Shown here piece after piece: positions 28,199-39,894 of a stretch of DNA of 64,000 nucleotides. The notes beneath the pieces are model-generated. The model was given only the letters and a program-made list of their open reading frames with translations, ran no database searches and was not told the DNA's origin. Made by a program: the position numbers and the translations under genes. Each line of letters starts with the position of its first letter. The first letter of the stretch is position 1. Source of the stretch: Hepsetus odoe (Eukaryota; Chordata; Actinopteri; Characiformes; Hepsetidae); NCBI GenBank assembly GCA_017165825.1, contig CM029384.1:1-64000 (forward strand). Direction: 5' to 3'.

Positions 28199-30299
28199 TC
28201 CATCCTGTCATTTCTTATTATTTTGTGTGTTTTCAGTTCATTATCACCTTATGCTCATCACTACAGGAATATTTTGGTGTCAAAGTACTGCTAATGCTAG
28301 CATTAATAAATGAGGCCGCTAGCTTAAAAGTTTCAATAAATCAAGATAAATCCCGTTGATCTATATTTATGTGTATAGGAGCTGGAGCGGGTGCAATACT
28401 TATTTGGAGGTGCTTGTTGTTTTGTACGGTCAGGTATGACAAAATGTGTTTAAATGTATATTTTATTCCGAATACATTTACATTTACATTATATTTTATT
28501 CCAAATATGTACGCGCACCCTTTTGTCTGTATTATCCAACTAATTCTTTAAAAACCCAGCAATTATATAAAAGCGTACATCTGAAGTACAACAGCTTACA
28601 GGCAGTGATTTAACGCTATGAAAAACTAAAGTTCTTAACAGATTCTGGTCTGTATTTTATTTAAATCAACATTAATGTAGGTTGACCACAGACAGCTCAC
28701 ATGCTAACAGGTTAGTAATGTTCGGTGACCTGAGCGTCTTCTCAAAGCGTCTAATATCTGTTTAAACCACAGTTTGAATAGTTCTGGTCTTGTGTCGTTC
28801 TAACAAAACCCAGTAATGTACAGTAGGTCCTACTAGACCACCACTACCCTTACTCCAAACATTTTAGCACAAATATCTGTATTTTCTGTAGTTTTGATGC
28901 GTTTAATGGGAATTACCAGTGCCTACATGGACAATAATATGTAGAAAAGAACATCTCTTTGGAGACTGGATAGAAAAATGTGCAAATACATCCGACTTTC
29001 CAAGAAATGTCCTGCATTGATGGCAGGGCTGATCTGGTGCAGCGTTCTGCCAACATGATCCCTCTGTTTGGGCCTTGCAGTCCTGGTTGCAGCAGTTCTT
29101 AAACCAGGAGGAGATGTTCAGTTTCAAGACACTCTCTACAGCACGAGTGTAAAAAGTCCTTGGGATTTCTCGAGAGACAGCTTTCTCAGGTAATCCGAGA
29201 GACCGTGCTTTACATTACTGGACCGGGTTCATATCACGTCATATCCTCTGAGATTTGGACACCTAGATATGAAGTTGCCCATTTCGTGAAATGTTGCAGC
29301 TCCCTGCATGTGATTACTCTGCACTGGCAGGCCGTAGTTATTTCTGGTCATGTGGGTAGCATTATCATGACTAATCTAGGAGCCGAAAAAAATGCATTAA
29401 ATTTTCTCCCAAACGTTGACACGGCTGCAGTGGGTGTGATTTTAATGTGATTTCTTGTGAGCACACCTCGTTATTTTCAGCATTTGTCACAATGGCGGGT
29501 GACTCCACATGCTGCTGGTATATTTACAGCACACTGTACGTCATATGAAGCCATTTTGTAGGCGTTCAGCTCGCTGCCTTATATGCAGCGCTGTGGACGT
29601 TCCCTGTTCTGCTGATCAGTTCATCCAGTCAGGGGTGTTTTCTTTGGGAAAGTCTTTATTGGTGCCACGAGAACGATGTAATTGGCAAGCAAGCTAACAA
29701 AGCTAACCGCTGCTCACTCGCCCCGTTATTGTTTCAGGATTGGGAGAATTTCAGTTCCTTTTCTTTACAGTTGTATTATTTTGCTGTAATGCTCAAATTT
29801 TGCTTCGATGACATTCTTGGCTTTTTTCTTTTCTTTTTTTTATTTTTATTTTTAACAAAGCTGTGTACTCAGTGGATTTGGATTGGAGTGATGTTGTTTA
29901 CAGGCTCTACTGGTAGTTTCAGGACTGAGTGCATAAATTCTTTGAATGAGTCTCCTGGATTGTCTGGTGTTTATGCAGTTATTCCAGAGAAGATCTTGCA
30001 CATGCTTTAGCCCTGGAGAGCCAAAACAGTGTCTTTCATCCCCTTTTTTTTGTAAAAGACGGTCAGTGATTTCAGAATGTTGGGTTTTGATGGCATCTTT
30101 TTACTTATTGTTTTCTCTTGAAAGTATTCTGAGCTGACTGGGAAAAGTCAAGGATGGAATTTGAGTCTGAGATCTGCATTGTGTAGCTCCAGTTTCGAAG
30201 GTATATCATGATGTGAAATCTCTCAGCACAGAGATTTTGTCTAAATGGTGCACATTTCAGCCGACATTGTTTCATGAAATTGCTTTGTGTGTGTGTGTG
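28199..30299. other. 2.1 kb without recognised gene or repeat
   Basis: Open frames of up to about 96 codons occur (for example 29160-29450 +), but none shows a domain, splice pattern or similarity to other parts of the window. It could hold unique intergenic sequence or an unrecognised old repeat. Confidence 0.4.
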
Positions 30300-30747
30300 T
30301 TTGCAAATAACACACTTCTTAAAGCTCAGTGGCGGAGAGCTTTGGTCATGAAACTAAGTCAAAGTGCTGTTCAATAGAGATGTATATTTCCAACACTTCC
30401 TCTTCCCCTTATATACAGAGAAGTAGAGACAGACTCAAAGCAACACAGATATTTTGTGTCTAATTAATTATTAGAGATGTTATTAAAGGCCTCAGTCATG
30501 TTCACACTGGTATTTGCTATAAACCCATTGCTTTTTAGATTTGTTTCATCTGTCTGGAATTCCACCAACTAACTAGGACTCCTGCAATCACACGATGCCA
30601 CCAAAACTGGGAGAGTGACGGTTTGTTGAAGTCATGAAAAGTGCCACCACATCTCTTTTGAGTTAACTGCCATTAACTGTTTCTCCATAGAGCGAAGATT
30701 GTTGTGCTTTTCTTGAACTCAAAATTGTTTGGACCTTCTATTTACAT

Positions 30748-30945
30748 TTGTGGCATTTAGCAGACGCTCTTATCCAGAGTTACTTCCATGTCCTGATTAC
30801 AGGGACAGTCCCCCTGGAGACACTCAGGGTTAAGGGTCTTGCTCAGGGACCCAGTGATGGTAGCGCCAGAGGTGGGATTAGAACCTGGGACCTCTTGAGC
30901 CATAGGTCCGTAGGCAAGTACCACCACTAGACCACCACCACCCTA
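30748..30945 (-). mobile_element. SINE-3 copy, reverse orientation
   Basis: On the minus strand it has the tRNA-like head (GGTGGTCTAGTGGTGG, B box GGTTCTAATCCC) and ends in TAACTCTGGATAAGAGCGTCTGCTAAATG. That tail is common in fish SINEs that borrow a LINE 3' end. Unit 2 of the tandem duplication lacks it. Confidence 0.8.
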
Positions 30946-31327
30946 GACAATGACAGGGCCAACATCTAGAGGCTTGGGATTCCCTTATTTCATATACTAT
31001 TATTTGTTTGCACCTTGAAATGAAGACTATACATCTTGTATTATTTACTTTCACGAACTGTTTCACAGTCTTCATTTGCTGATCTGCTTTCGTTCTAAGC
31101 TGTACACTCAGGATTCCTCTAAAAACCTCCGTCCTTTAATCTTTTCCATTTCAAATTCTTCCCTAAAGACCATTCCCCTAAACATCTGCCCATCTCCCTA
31201 CTATACATCTACTAAATTAAAATTATGTTTTGAGTTTTTTTTTTTAAATTTAAAACAGTATAACATTTCAATTAATATGTTTGGTAATTAATGAGCTTTA
31301 GTTCAGGATTCCTGAAAAAGACCCTAA

Positions 31328-31420
31328 ACCCCAAGTTGCTCCAGGGGGACTGTCCCTGTAATTTAGAAAATGAAGGTCACTCTGGATAAGAGCGTTATGC
31401 TAAATGCCATGACTGTAAAT
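31328..31420 (+). mobile_element. SINE-3 tail fragment
   Basis: It reads CCAGGGGGACTGTCCCTGTAA then TCACTCTGGATAAGAGCG..GCTAAATGCC. The tRNA-like head is absent. Confidence 0.65.
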
Positions 31421-31514
31421 ATATATTTAAATCATATGAAACCTTGAGAATATGAAAGCATTACGAATAACTGTTTTAAATGTTTTCTTCACTAAATTTG
31501 ATCATTGAAACATG

Positions 31515-31695
31515 CCCCAGCTAGTGATGCACAGGCCAGTGTATTTCTCTGTGCAGGTCCCAGTACCAGATAAATGGAGAGGGTTACGTCAGTCACGTCA
31601 TCCAGATTGGTTGAGGCCCGGGTTAACAATGACCACCACCAGTGCTGTTAGTTTACAGGGTGCTGGTGGAAACTGGACTACTGCTGGCCCAAAGA
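31515..31695 (+). mobile_element. RTE LINE 5' leader fragment
   Basis: It is collinear with 32548-32770: GATGCACAGGCCAGTGTATTT, GAGGGTTACGTCAG, TGAGGCCCGGGTTAACAA and GGGTGCTGGTGGAAACTGG. Only the untranslated leader is present. Confidence 0.75.
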
Positions 31696-31739
31696 AAAAA
31701 ATATGTAAATATCACATATATCTTAAAGGTCTGTGGTAA

Positions 31740-32780
31740 AGACTTTAGTCACTTAACCGCAGCGGAGTGCTTGAACGGGGATGTACATCTCCAGACCTTC
31801 CTCTTTCTGAGAAGTGGAGACAGACTCAAAGTATTAATGATATTTAAAAATATCACTCGAAAAGCAAATATTACTAGAAATGCTGTAAATTGCCAAATGT
31901 ATGATCATGTGTTAGTATTTAGTGTAAATATATGCATTGTTTGCTCAGATATTCTAACACCACCAGCAGGAGAGTGAAGGTAGCACATGATTCCTTCAAG
32001 TCATGCAAAGTCCCACAGCACCTTTTTTTTAATCTGCTGCTGAAACATAATCACTGTACATCATAACGAAGCACGCTGTGCTGTCTTGGATTCCTGATTT
32101 TTGTGATTTTCTTAGTATTTTCATTTGTGTACAGCACTATGGCCACCGGTTGTTCAAAATGAACTCTTTACATTTTATAGAACTTACACTAACTGTTTCC
32201 TGCTGGTAAGCTTTCTGTCTTTCTGTCCTTCTTCCTATAATAGTCCAATGCGTTCTATTTTAAAATCTTCCCAAAAAGACTGTTCCCCGACACATTTGTA
32301 CTTCCATCCCTGTACCACGTTTTAGCTCTCACCGTGAGCTGGTTATTTCATTTTAAATGGCATAGGCATCGTTTCCAGGGAGAGATGAGGGGATATGATC
32401 TGTCCATTTGAATGAGAACATGAAGCCAGTTTCAAGAACAACTATGGTTCACTTGTTAGGTCAGGCCATGCTGTTGGAAGAGAAGGCTCACAATCAACCT
32501 CACAGTTTAACCCAAATGTAATCAACTGTGTTGGGAACCCAGCCACTAGGGATGCACAAGCCAGTGTATTTCTTCGTGCCGGTCCCAAGCCCGGGTAAAT
32601 GGGGAGGGTTACGTCAGGAAGGGCATCTGGTGTAAAACTTTGCCAAGTCAATATGCGGACAACGATACAGAATTCCATACCGGATCGGTCGAGGCCCGGG
32701 TTAACAACGACCACCATCAGTGCTGTTAGCCTACAGGGTGCTGGTGGAAATTGGACTACTGTTGGCCAAAGAAGAAGAAG
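31740..32780. repeat. Diverged tandem duplication, unit 2
   Basis: This is the second unit of the duplication described for 30300-31700. Its right end is the leader of the RTE element, which continues into coding sequence here but not in unit 1. Confidence 0.6.
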
Positions 32781-33775
32781 AAGAGGAGGAAGGCATGTCC
32801 AGAGGGAGAAGGAGAGAAAGAAGGAGAGGAGAGTGGAAGTGAGAGTAGGGACTTTGAATGTTGGCAGCATGACTGGTAAAGGTAGAGAATTAGCTTAGGT
32901 TAGATTACATCAAGGATCAGCACTGAGCCCATTCTTGTCTGCAATAGTAATGGTCAGGTTGACGGACGAGGTTAGACAGGAGTCTCCGTGGACGATGATG
33001 TTTGCTGATGATATTGTGATCTGTAGTGAGAGTAGGGAGCAGCTTGAGGAGAACCTGGAGAAATGGAGATCTGCTCTGGAGAGGAGAGGAATGAAAGTGA
33101 GTAGGGCAAAGACAGAATACATGAGTGTGAATGAAAGGGAGGAAAGTGGAGTGGTTAGGATGCAGGGAGTGGAGGTAACAAAGGTGGAGGAGTTTAAATA
33201 CTTGGGATCAACAGTTCAGTGTAACGGTGAGTGTGGAAGAGAGGTGAAGAAGAGAGTGCAGGCTGGTTGGAATGGGTGGAGAAGAGTAGCTGGAGTGATT
33301 TGTGACAGACGCGTACCAGCTAGAGTAAAAGGGAAGGTTTACAGGACAGTAGTGAGACCAGCTATGTTGTATGGGTTGGAGACGGTGGCACTGATTAAAA
33401 GACAGGAGGTGGAGCTGGAGGTGTCAGAGTTAAAGATGCTGAGATTTTCGTTGTGTGTCACGAGGACGGACAGGATTAGAAATGAGTATATTAGAGGGAC
33501 AGCTCAGGTTAGACATTTTGGAGACAATGTTAGCAAAACAAGGTTGCGTTGGTTTGGACGTGTCCAGAGGAGAGACGAGAAATATTTTGGGAGGAGGATG
33601 TTGAAGAAGGAGCTGCCAGAAAAGAGGAGAAGAGGAAGACCAAAGACAAGGTTTATGGACGTGGTGAGAGAGGACATGTAGGTGGTTGGTTTGAAGGAGG
33701 AAGATGCAGAAGCTTGAAAGGTGCTCTGCTTTAGTGGTGACACCTAAACGGGAGCAGCCAAAAGAGGAAGATAAG
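32540..33775 (+). mobile_element. RTE LINE deletion derivative
   Basis: The 5' leader (32540-32830) is followed by the start of the endonuclease (V-G-T-L-N-V-G-S-M-T-G-K-G-R-E-L, about 32845-32898). It then jumps to the RT catalytic region at about 32905 and runs to the 3' end (GTGACACCTAAACGGGAGCAGCC). Some 1.8-2 kb of endonuclease and RT is missing compared with usual RTE elements. Pieces of the same family lie at 12885, 23335, 41505 and 43500. Confidence 0.85.
32935..33681 (+). pseudogene. RTE reverse transcriptase C-terminal half, 248 aa
   Basis: The frame is open for 248 codons. It has the catalytic M-F-A-D-D-I-V-I block, F-K-Y-L-G-S-T-V, R-P-A-M-L-Y-G-L-E-T, R-L-R-W-F-G-R-V-Q-R-R and, at the end, R-R-G-R-P-K-T-R-F-M-D. 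Fingers and most of the palm are missing, so no active enzyme is expected. The ATG at 32935 lies in the normal protein interior. Confidence 0.88.
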
Positions 33776-34257
33776 CACTCACACACATGGAGCTTCCCTG
33801 GTTATTTTTTTGACGCCTGGTTCCTTTCATCACCACTTTAAAGATCTGTGTAAGAGCCCGTTCCCACTGGAAACACTGGGGGGAGCCAGACTGCTGTTGG
33901 AAGACCAGTGAGTCAGGCAAGATAATCAGGAGTAATTCCTTACAGCTGCCTCCTCCCCTATGTAAGCAAGAAATATATAGTGTAGACTTGCTGGGTTGTT
34001 TTAACGGCACCGCCGGTACTTTGGTAAAGATTCTTGGGTTTACTCTCGGGTCTCCCTTTCTCTCTCTTTAGGTTTGTATCAGACTAACACCCTCGAGCTT
34101 CAGCTTGTAGTGTTGAGTGACGCTACTCCCCCCTTCCGAGCTTCTCCAGAAAAAAAGAGCACGAAGTGACAAGCTCACGTGCCAAAAAAAAAAAAAAGGC
34201 ACAAGCACAAACATATGATGATTGTTTTCCACCTGTTTTTGGGAGTTTGTTTTCCAC
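33776..34257. other. Spacer, no recognised gene
   Basis: It contains an A14 run near 34183-34198. No domain, RNA gene or familiar repeat is seen. Confidence 0.4.
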
Positions 34258-34479
34258 TGATGGATTGTAGGTTGATTTTATTCATTTATTTCTGTTATTT
34301 TACTTATATATCAGTCATATATCCATTTCTCTATTCCTATGTCCTTCTTTCTTCTCCCTACAATAATTCCTATGCCCTTTTATTCCATGGCCCTATTTCT
34401 GTATTTGGACCATTACTATGTCCTTCTATCCCTGAACCAGGCCAATGTCCTTTCACAGGGGCCCTCCTTCTGCCCCTCC

Positions 34480-34785
34480 CTATGAGTTAATGTCTGTGAT
34501 ACCCCCCCTTCTTTCCTTCTGGGAGAAGCTCAGCCTCTATCATCAAACAAACTGTATCCTGATCTCAATGCATTGGAGAGGGAACAGCGGTGTTTGTTGG
34601 ATGAAGGGAAAGTCACAGGAAGTAAAGAGAATGAGAAAATGTGCTCCTCAACTAGTGCATCATCCAACAATGCGCCACTGAAACACACTTTGTGTGAAAA
34701 ACCTTCTGCAAAGAATAAACAAGCAGAAAATCACAGAGTGAATGAAAGTGAGAGTGAAAGTGAGAGTGACACTGATCATGTCCCT
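34480..34785 (+). pseudogene. gag: ERV-2 gag N-terminal remnant
   Basis: It is collinear with 560-850 of ERV-1: the M-E-R-E-Q-R block, the S-N-N-A-P-L-K block and a stretch of S-E-S-E repeats before D-H-V-P-A. The next codons are RT, which marks the internal deletion at about 34790. Confidence 0.75.
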
Positions 34786-34789
34786 GCCC

Positions 34790-36325
34790 GAATGGAATCA
34801 ACAATCATTCAATACATTGATGACGTCCTGATTGCTTCAGAGGCTGAAGATCAACATGAGCAAGATGTTTTGCATATCTTGGTTTTCCTACATGAAAAAG
34901 GACACAAAGCAAGTTTCAACAAAGCTCAAATCATGCAAGCTTAAATTATCTATCTCGGACAAAATATTTCGCATGGGAAAGGAGAAATCACTCAAGATCA
35001 AACCCAAGCAATCAAGACAGCAAAAGAACCGGAACATTCAAGAAATTGCGCTCTTTCTTGGGATTGTGCAGCTACAACCGAGCATGGGTTTATTTGTAGA
35101 CAGAAATCGCACACACCTTTGAATGATCTGCTAAATGGAAAGAAGGATTCAACTAATTAAATCAAGATGAACCAAGAACAAATCCAAGTTTTCCAGAATT
35201 TGACAGAGGCGCTCTGTCAAGCACCTGCTCTGGAAATTCCAGAGATAGGACAACCTTTCACACTGAATGTCCATGAAAGAGATGGATACATGACAGCAGT
35301 GCTTTCACAAGATCATGGTGGTGCAGAGCCCCTTTGGATACTATTCAGCAAAACTGGATAACGTGGCCCTTGGATGGGGTCTGTGTCTTCGAGCAGTTAA
35401 AGCAACATATTTGGCTGTTAGCATGGTTTCCAGCCTGGTGGTCAAATGTCCACATGCTGTCCATACTCTGCTAACCTTGAGTCGAGCATCACAAGTCACA
35501 GCCGCTTGATGGGCAAAATGGTCCACCATTCTGAAATCAAGCAACCTTGTAACTGAAAAGCAAGCCTGTCCAACCCTGCGACCCTTCTCCCAACAGACAC
35601 AGAAATTGATGACCATGATTGTGTTGAAATAATCACAACAATAGAGGAAGTGTCAAGCACTCAAGAAGTGCCTTTGCAGAATCCCGATGTGGTGCTGTAC
35701 CCCGATGGTTCCTCAATGCTCAAAAATGGATTGAGAAGTGCTGGATGGTAGTGACAACAGAAACAGATGTTTTGTCCAGCGGAAGCAGGTCAAAAGGGAC
35801 ATCCGCTCAACAAGCAGAATTGAAAGCTCTCATTGAAGCCTGCAAACTGGCTGAAAATCAAACAGCAAACATCTACACAGATTCAAGATACGCTTTTGGT
35901 GTTGTCCACGATTTTGGACTACTGTGGAAACAAAGAGGGTTTCTAACAGCAGCAGGAACTCCAGTGAAAAATGGAGAACTTGTGGAAGAACTGTTACACG
36001 TAGTTCAACTCCCAAAAGAGGTGTTGATCATGAAATGCAAAGCACACACCAGAACTGACACAATGGAAAGTAGAGGAAATGCTTTCACTGATGAGGCTGC
36101 GAAAATCGCTGCAGAGAAAGGTGAACCCAGTGTAAAGGCCGAAGCATGTGTCAGAGCAATCTGCAAGCACATGGAAGACATCAAAAACATGCAACACAAC
36201 AGTCCAGCTGAAGAACGATGGACTTGGATGGAAAAGGGTGCGAAACTTCATCAAGACAATGTTTGGAGGTTTGGAGATTCACAGAGGACAGTGGCCCCAG
36301 CGTCACTAGTCCCATATCTCACCAT
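34790..36325 (+). pseudogene. pol: ERV-2 pol remnant (RT, RNase H, integrase start)
   Basis: The RT catalytic box is Y-I-D-D (near 34815). A stop follows Q-I-M-Q-A, and more frameshifts lie at 34945-35170. RNase H begins with Y-P-D-G-S-S, where the usual Thr is Pro; the third motif Y-T-D-S-R-Y is intact, and the last block reads F-T-D-E-A-A. The longest open part is 35745-36425, whose final codons (after about 36325) are not retroviral. Confidence 0.85.
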
Positions 36326-37944
36326 TTATTTGTTGCAAGAGTACAGTTGTGTTCTGCGCCCTGTTTTCTTCACTGCGGAAGATTGTTGCCAACGTTACAG
36401 AGATGTTTTTAAGGCAAAAAAATAAATAAAAATCACATTGTTCACGTCTCACCACCAACAAAGCCAGTAAAAAAAAAATCACATGTAGGGTTTGAGACAG
36501 AGTGAGAGAATCAGTAATGGTCTTCTTAAAGGTCTCCTAATGTCTGAGCGTTCTGAATGTGCATGAGATTTGTTTGATCGCAGCCTTTATTTGTTTCCTG
36601 ACCAGAGATGGAACTAAACGATCAGCATTAATCACCGATTCTGGATTCTCTTCAGGTGAACCTCAAGTTATTTTTTTTTTAGTTTTTTAGGCCAATGAAT
36701 GTTGCAGTGAACAGGTGTTTTCATTTAACAGGTAAAGACCATTCATGTAAAATTCTAGTTTGTTTTTTTAAAGCATGAAACGTCACTGTTTCACGCTTTT
36801 TATGGTGCAATCAGAACTGGACAAGCTGTTAGCAGAGACCCTCATCTCTGCCCCATCACCCCACTGCCTCATGAATCCCACTGCCTCGGTCCTTTTGAAG
36901 AGTCTTCACCACCAACAACACCACTGCCTCCGCGAGACAATCACTTTACCTGTAGCTCCCCGACAGCAACACCTCTGCACGGCGCCCGTCTACACTGGAC
37001 ACCCCAACTGAACGCGGTGGTTTAACCTTAGTGTCAAAGATCTCCCCAGGTTGTCCGGTGAATCCACTGCTGATCTACAAACACTTTCCTTGGAAAACTG
37101 GCATCCCAGAAGCACCTGGTCTGAGAGAACATAGTCCATCGTGATGCTTTTAAGGGGAATTTCACACATTTATCTGAAGCTCCCTTTAATTCAGGCATTT
37201 AAATGTGCTTCACAGTAAATCTGAGTGGAAGTTGTTGAGAAATCCTTGACCTGTGTCTTTATAATGGTGGTGAATGGAAGCAGACGTCTCCAACACAAAG
37301 CTTCCTCGAACCCACCAGTGAAGTTCCACGTGTTTATTTGGATGTTGATTATAAAATTCGTTTTTTGGGGGGTTTTTTGGTGCCTCGATGACCTGCATGT
37401 GTCCCTCCACCATGAACGGGTTTAGTTTAAGACCAAAATCTTCCCCAAACTCTGGTAAAACATCTTGAGGATGAGAGTGATTGAGATGTCTGCTTCCATT
37501 CACCATCACTGAACTATTCAGACTCGGGACGGTGAAGCGGCCAGTCAAAGCAAGTTACAGCGAAGCACCTCAACTCCACTTCAGGTTCCTCTGTAGATCT
37601 GCGTCAGCGTGTCATCGCTGTGTCGCTTTGCAACACCTCGCTCGGCGGGACCGTCCGGGCGGCGCCGCTGGACGGTGGGCCTCGCTGCCGAGGTTTCGCT
37701 TCCTCATTTCACTTCAACTATGCACACGACTTGCACAGTCGATGAGCCACGTCCACTCGCTCTGAAACCCCTCTCGCCTCCTGACCGCCCAGGACACCTC
37801 TGTTCGCTTTCTTCTTTTCTTTTTCTGAAGTGTGTGTGTTTGATGATGCTGACATCAGAGAGTATTGGAACAGATACTGCCCAGATATTTCACTGCCAGT
37901 GAGCCACAGTGTATCACACACCTCTGTGTGGTCGTCCCCTCACA
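36326..37944. other. Spacer with one inverted repeat, no recognised gene
   Basis: No domain is seen in any open frame. A GGTGAATGGAAGCAGACRTCTC-type sequence at about 37266-37288 is repeated inverted at about 37482-37505, enclosing about 200 bp. This may be an old DNA transposon or a foldback fragment. Confidence 0.45.
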
Positions 37945-37956
37945 CACAAACACACA

Positions 37957-37992
<36 letters not shown>
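37945..37992. repeat. (CA)n microsatellite
   Basis: An uninterrupted CA run follows CACAAACACACACAAACA. Confidence 0.95.
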
Positions 37993-37993
<1 letters not shown>

Positions 37994-38428
37994 TTAGTCA
38001 CAGTGTCCAGCACAAGCCACAGTTCTGTCCCGCTCCGACACTTGTTACACAGTCAAACGCACAAAGGTTCTGTTGTATCGGTTCCCTGGATGATCAGAAT
38101 AATCTTTAATAAAGACTCGTTTTGTGTGTGTTAACGATCGTGTTGTTGACTGATTTTCAGCCTTTCGGCACTTTTACATGCAGGACGGAGTTTCTGAAAT
38201 AGTCTCTGTGTTTCTAATTCGACCTTTCTTGCAGTTTGAAGCTAAAATCTAATAGGTGTCCAATAAAGCTACAGTGGAATACTATGAATGTCCTTCCTAA
38301 ATTTTTGAAAGTTCCTGATTATTACATTAAATTTAAAATATCCATTATAAAAGCTCAAAGGACAGATTGGTCTCTGGATAAAGTGTATGATGTAGACATT
38401 CATTTCATATTTGTGAAAGAGACATGAC

Positions 38429-38458
38429 TGGACAGGATAGGACAGGACAGGACAGGAC
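38429..38458. repeat. (GGACA)n repeat
   Basis: Six near-perfect GGACA/GGATA pentamers. Confidence 0.9.
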
Positions 38459-38499
38459 TGTCCTCTACATTGGAGGTACTATAAGAACTCATGTGTCCG

Positions 38500-38605
38500 G
38501 CTTTGGATTCCTTGGTGTCCACGTCTCTGACCATCTCGTCTGGTCCCTGAACTCCTCCATCCTCATCAAAAAGACAGGACAGCACCTTGACGTTCCCTGT
38601 GTCCC
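38500..38605 (+). mobile_element. LINE A-like RT fragment
   Basis: It encodes F-L-G-V-H-V-S-D-H-L-V-W-S-L-N, matching the F-L-G-V-H-I-T-D-N-L-T-W-S-L-N block of LINE A, followed by K-K-T/A-Q-Q/H-L-type codons. Only about 35 codons are preserved. Confidence 0.7.
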
Positions 38606-39109
38606 AGGATAATGATGAACTTTAAGCAGTGAGAGGTTCCTCACCAGCTGCGTCTCAGTGAGATGCGACTGTTTCTCTGCAAATTTTACACCAAACGCAG
38701 GGCAGAAAGTTTTACCAATGACATGTCCCACCCCAACCATGGACCTTCTCGTCTTTCTTCTGTTCAGCAGGGGCTCTGCTCTCACACCAGCATAGGAAGA
38801 GGAAAAAGTCACATGACACCAAGGAAAAGTCCTCCTCAGACCAAAGGTAAGTCCTTTATTTTTGTTTTTATTGTTTTTTTGTTTTTTGTTTTTCCCTCCA
38901 ATGCAGCCTGAAAAATTTCCAGAATGTGGTCAGTTTCATAGAAAGGGAGTTATTTTTGTTTAACTGAGCTCGTCCCTCACCTTTACAGGAACATCACCGT
39001 GTTATTGAACCGTCCTCGTCTGGGGGGTGATGTGAGATTTTCAATCAGCGATTAGTGAGAACGTCCCTGCTGACACCTTACCAAAACTGCCAGTGCAGTT
39101 TGTAGTGTT
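38606..39109. other. Spacer, no recognised feature
   Basis: No gene or familiar repeat is seen beyond a T-rich run near 38855-38895. Confidence 0.4.
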
Positions 39110-39235
39110 TAGAGAGTCCTCGGGATCAGAAGGTCATGGGTTTGAATCCCGGGCCAGTAGGCTGCCCTGAGGTTCCCTTTGTCAAGGTACTGTCCCTGTC
39201 GCTGCTCCCCAGGTGCTGGAAATTGCTGTTGGATG
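39110..39235 (+). mobile_element. SINE-2 fragment
   Basis: It has the tRNA-like B box GGGTTTGAATCCCGG and the TGCCCTGAGGTTCCC and GCTGCTCCCCAGGTGC blocks; the tail is missing. Confidence 0.65.
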
Positions 39236-39317
39236 GTGAAAAAAGGGAAAATTATATTTTTGACCCTGTTACTGTAATTACAGGAAGAGATTGGATTCGG
39301 ATGATCCGCTTTGGAGC

Positions 39318-39526
39318 ATTTACATTACATTTACAGCATTTAGCAGACGCTCTTATCCAGAGCGACTTCCATGTCCTGATTACATGGACAGTCCCCGCGG
39401 AGACACTCAGGGTTAAGGGTCTTGCTTAGGGACCCAGTGGTGGTAGGGCCAGAGGTGGAATTTGAACCTGGGACCTCTTGAGCCATAGGTCCATAGACAA
39501 GTACCCACCACTAGACCACCACCCCT
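39318..39526 (-). mobile_element. SINE-3 copy, reverse orientation
   Basis: The minus strand runs from GGTGGTGGTCTAGTGGTGGG through AGGTTCAAATTCC to AAGTCGCTCTGGATAAGAGC and a TAAATG tail. Confidence 0.8.
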
Positions 39527-39689
39527 GAGCAGAAGTAACACATCCATTAGATCCTGTTATTTTCCACAAACCTGTTTGTCCTTTTAATTAAAGTTCATTA
39601 AAGTTAGCCTACTGTCCTTTCAATAGTTTTAACGAGTATGTGCATAATTCATTTGAGCAAATGTTTAAAAGTAAATTAAACCATTAAAA

Positions 39690-39805
39690 AGTGAAAGTGA
39701 CTATTCTAGGCATTGTGAAACACGGCACAGCACACAGTGAACCACAACGAAATCACACCTCTGCTTTCTACCCACACACACCGTGCAGCAGGGGGCAGCT
39801 ACTGA
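39690..39805 (-). mobile_element. SINE-2 tail fragment, reverse orientation
   Basis: The plus strand reads AAAAGTGAAAGTGACTATTC, CACGGCACAGCACACAGTG and GCAGCAGGGGGCAGCTAC, the complement of the SINE-2 tail. Confidence 0.65.
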
Positions 39806-39894
39806 AAACATTTGTTTAAGATCTGCATAAAGTGCAACTACATGCTTTAACAAACAGCTTCATTTTAGCTGCCCTTCCCTGTAATTTCTGTTTA

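Larger units (their letters stand above)
30300..31700. repeat. Diverged tandem duplication, unit 1
   Basis: Blocks in this unit recur in the same order in 31740-32780: a GAAGTGGAGACAGACTCAAAG-type block (30417 and 31811), a GTCATG..AAGTGCCACCA block (30633 and 31999), a CCCTAAAGACCATTCCCC-type block (31160 and 32272), and an RTE 5' leader block (31515 and 32548). The unit also holds a SINE-3 insertion. Neither unit has a recognised gene. Confidence 0.65.
34258..36325 (+). mobile_element. ERV-2, deleted copy of the ERV-1 family
   Basis: The LTR start (TGATGGATTGTAGG, 34258 to about 34460) runs straight into gag leader-like sequence, then jumps from the matrix/spacer region to the middle of RT. 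It continues through RNase H and ends in the N-terminal part of integrase (V-P-Y-L-T). Capsid, zinc knuckle, protease, the first half of RT, most of integrase and env are absent. It shares many positions with ERV-1 but lacks some of its stops, so the two decayed independently. Confidence 0.88.

Noticed and set aside
29160..29450. 96-codon open frame
   Set aside because: No recognised domain, no splice context and no similarity to other parts of the window; chance frame is most likely.
37210..37548. 112-codon minus-strand frame
   Set aside because: It spans an inverted repeat and shows no known domain.
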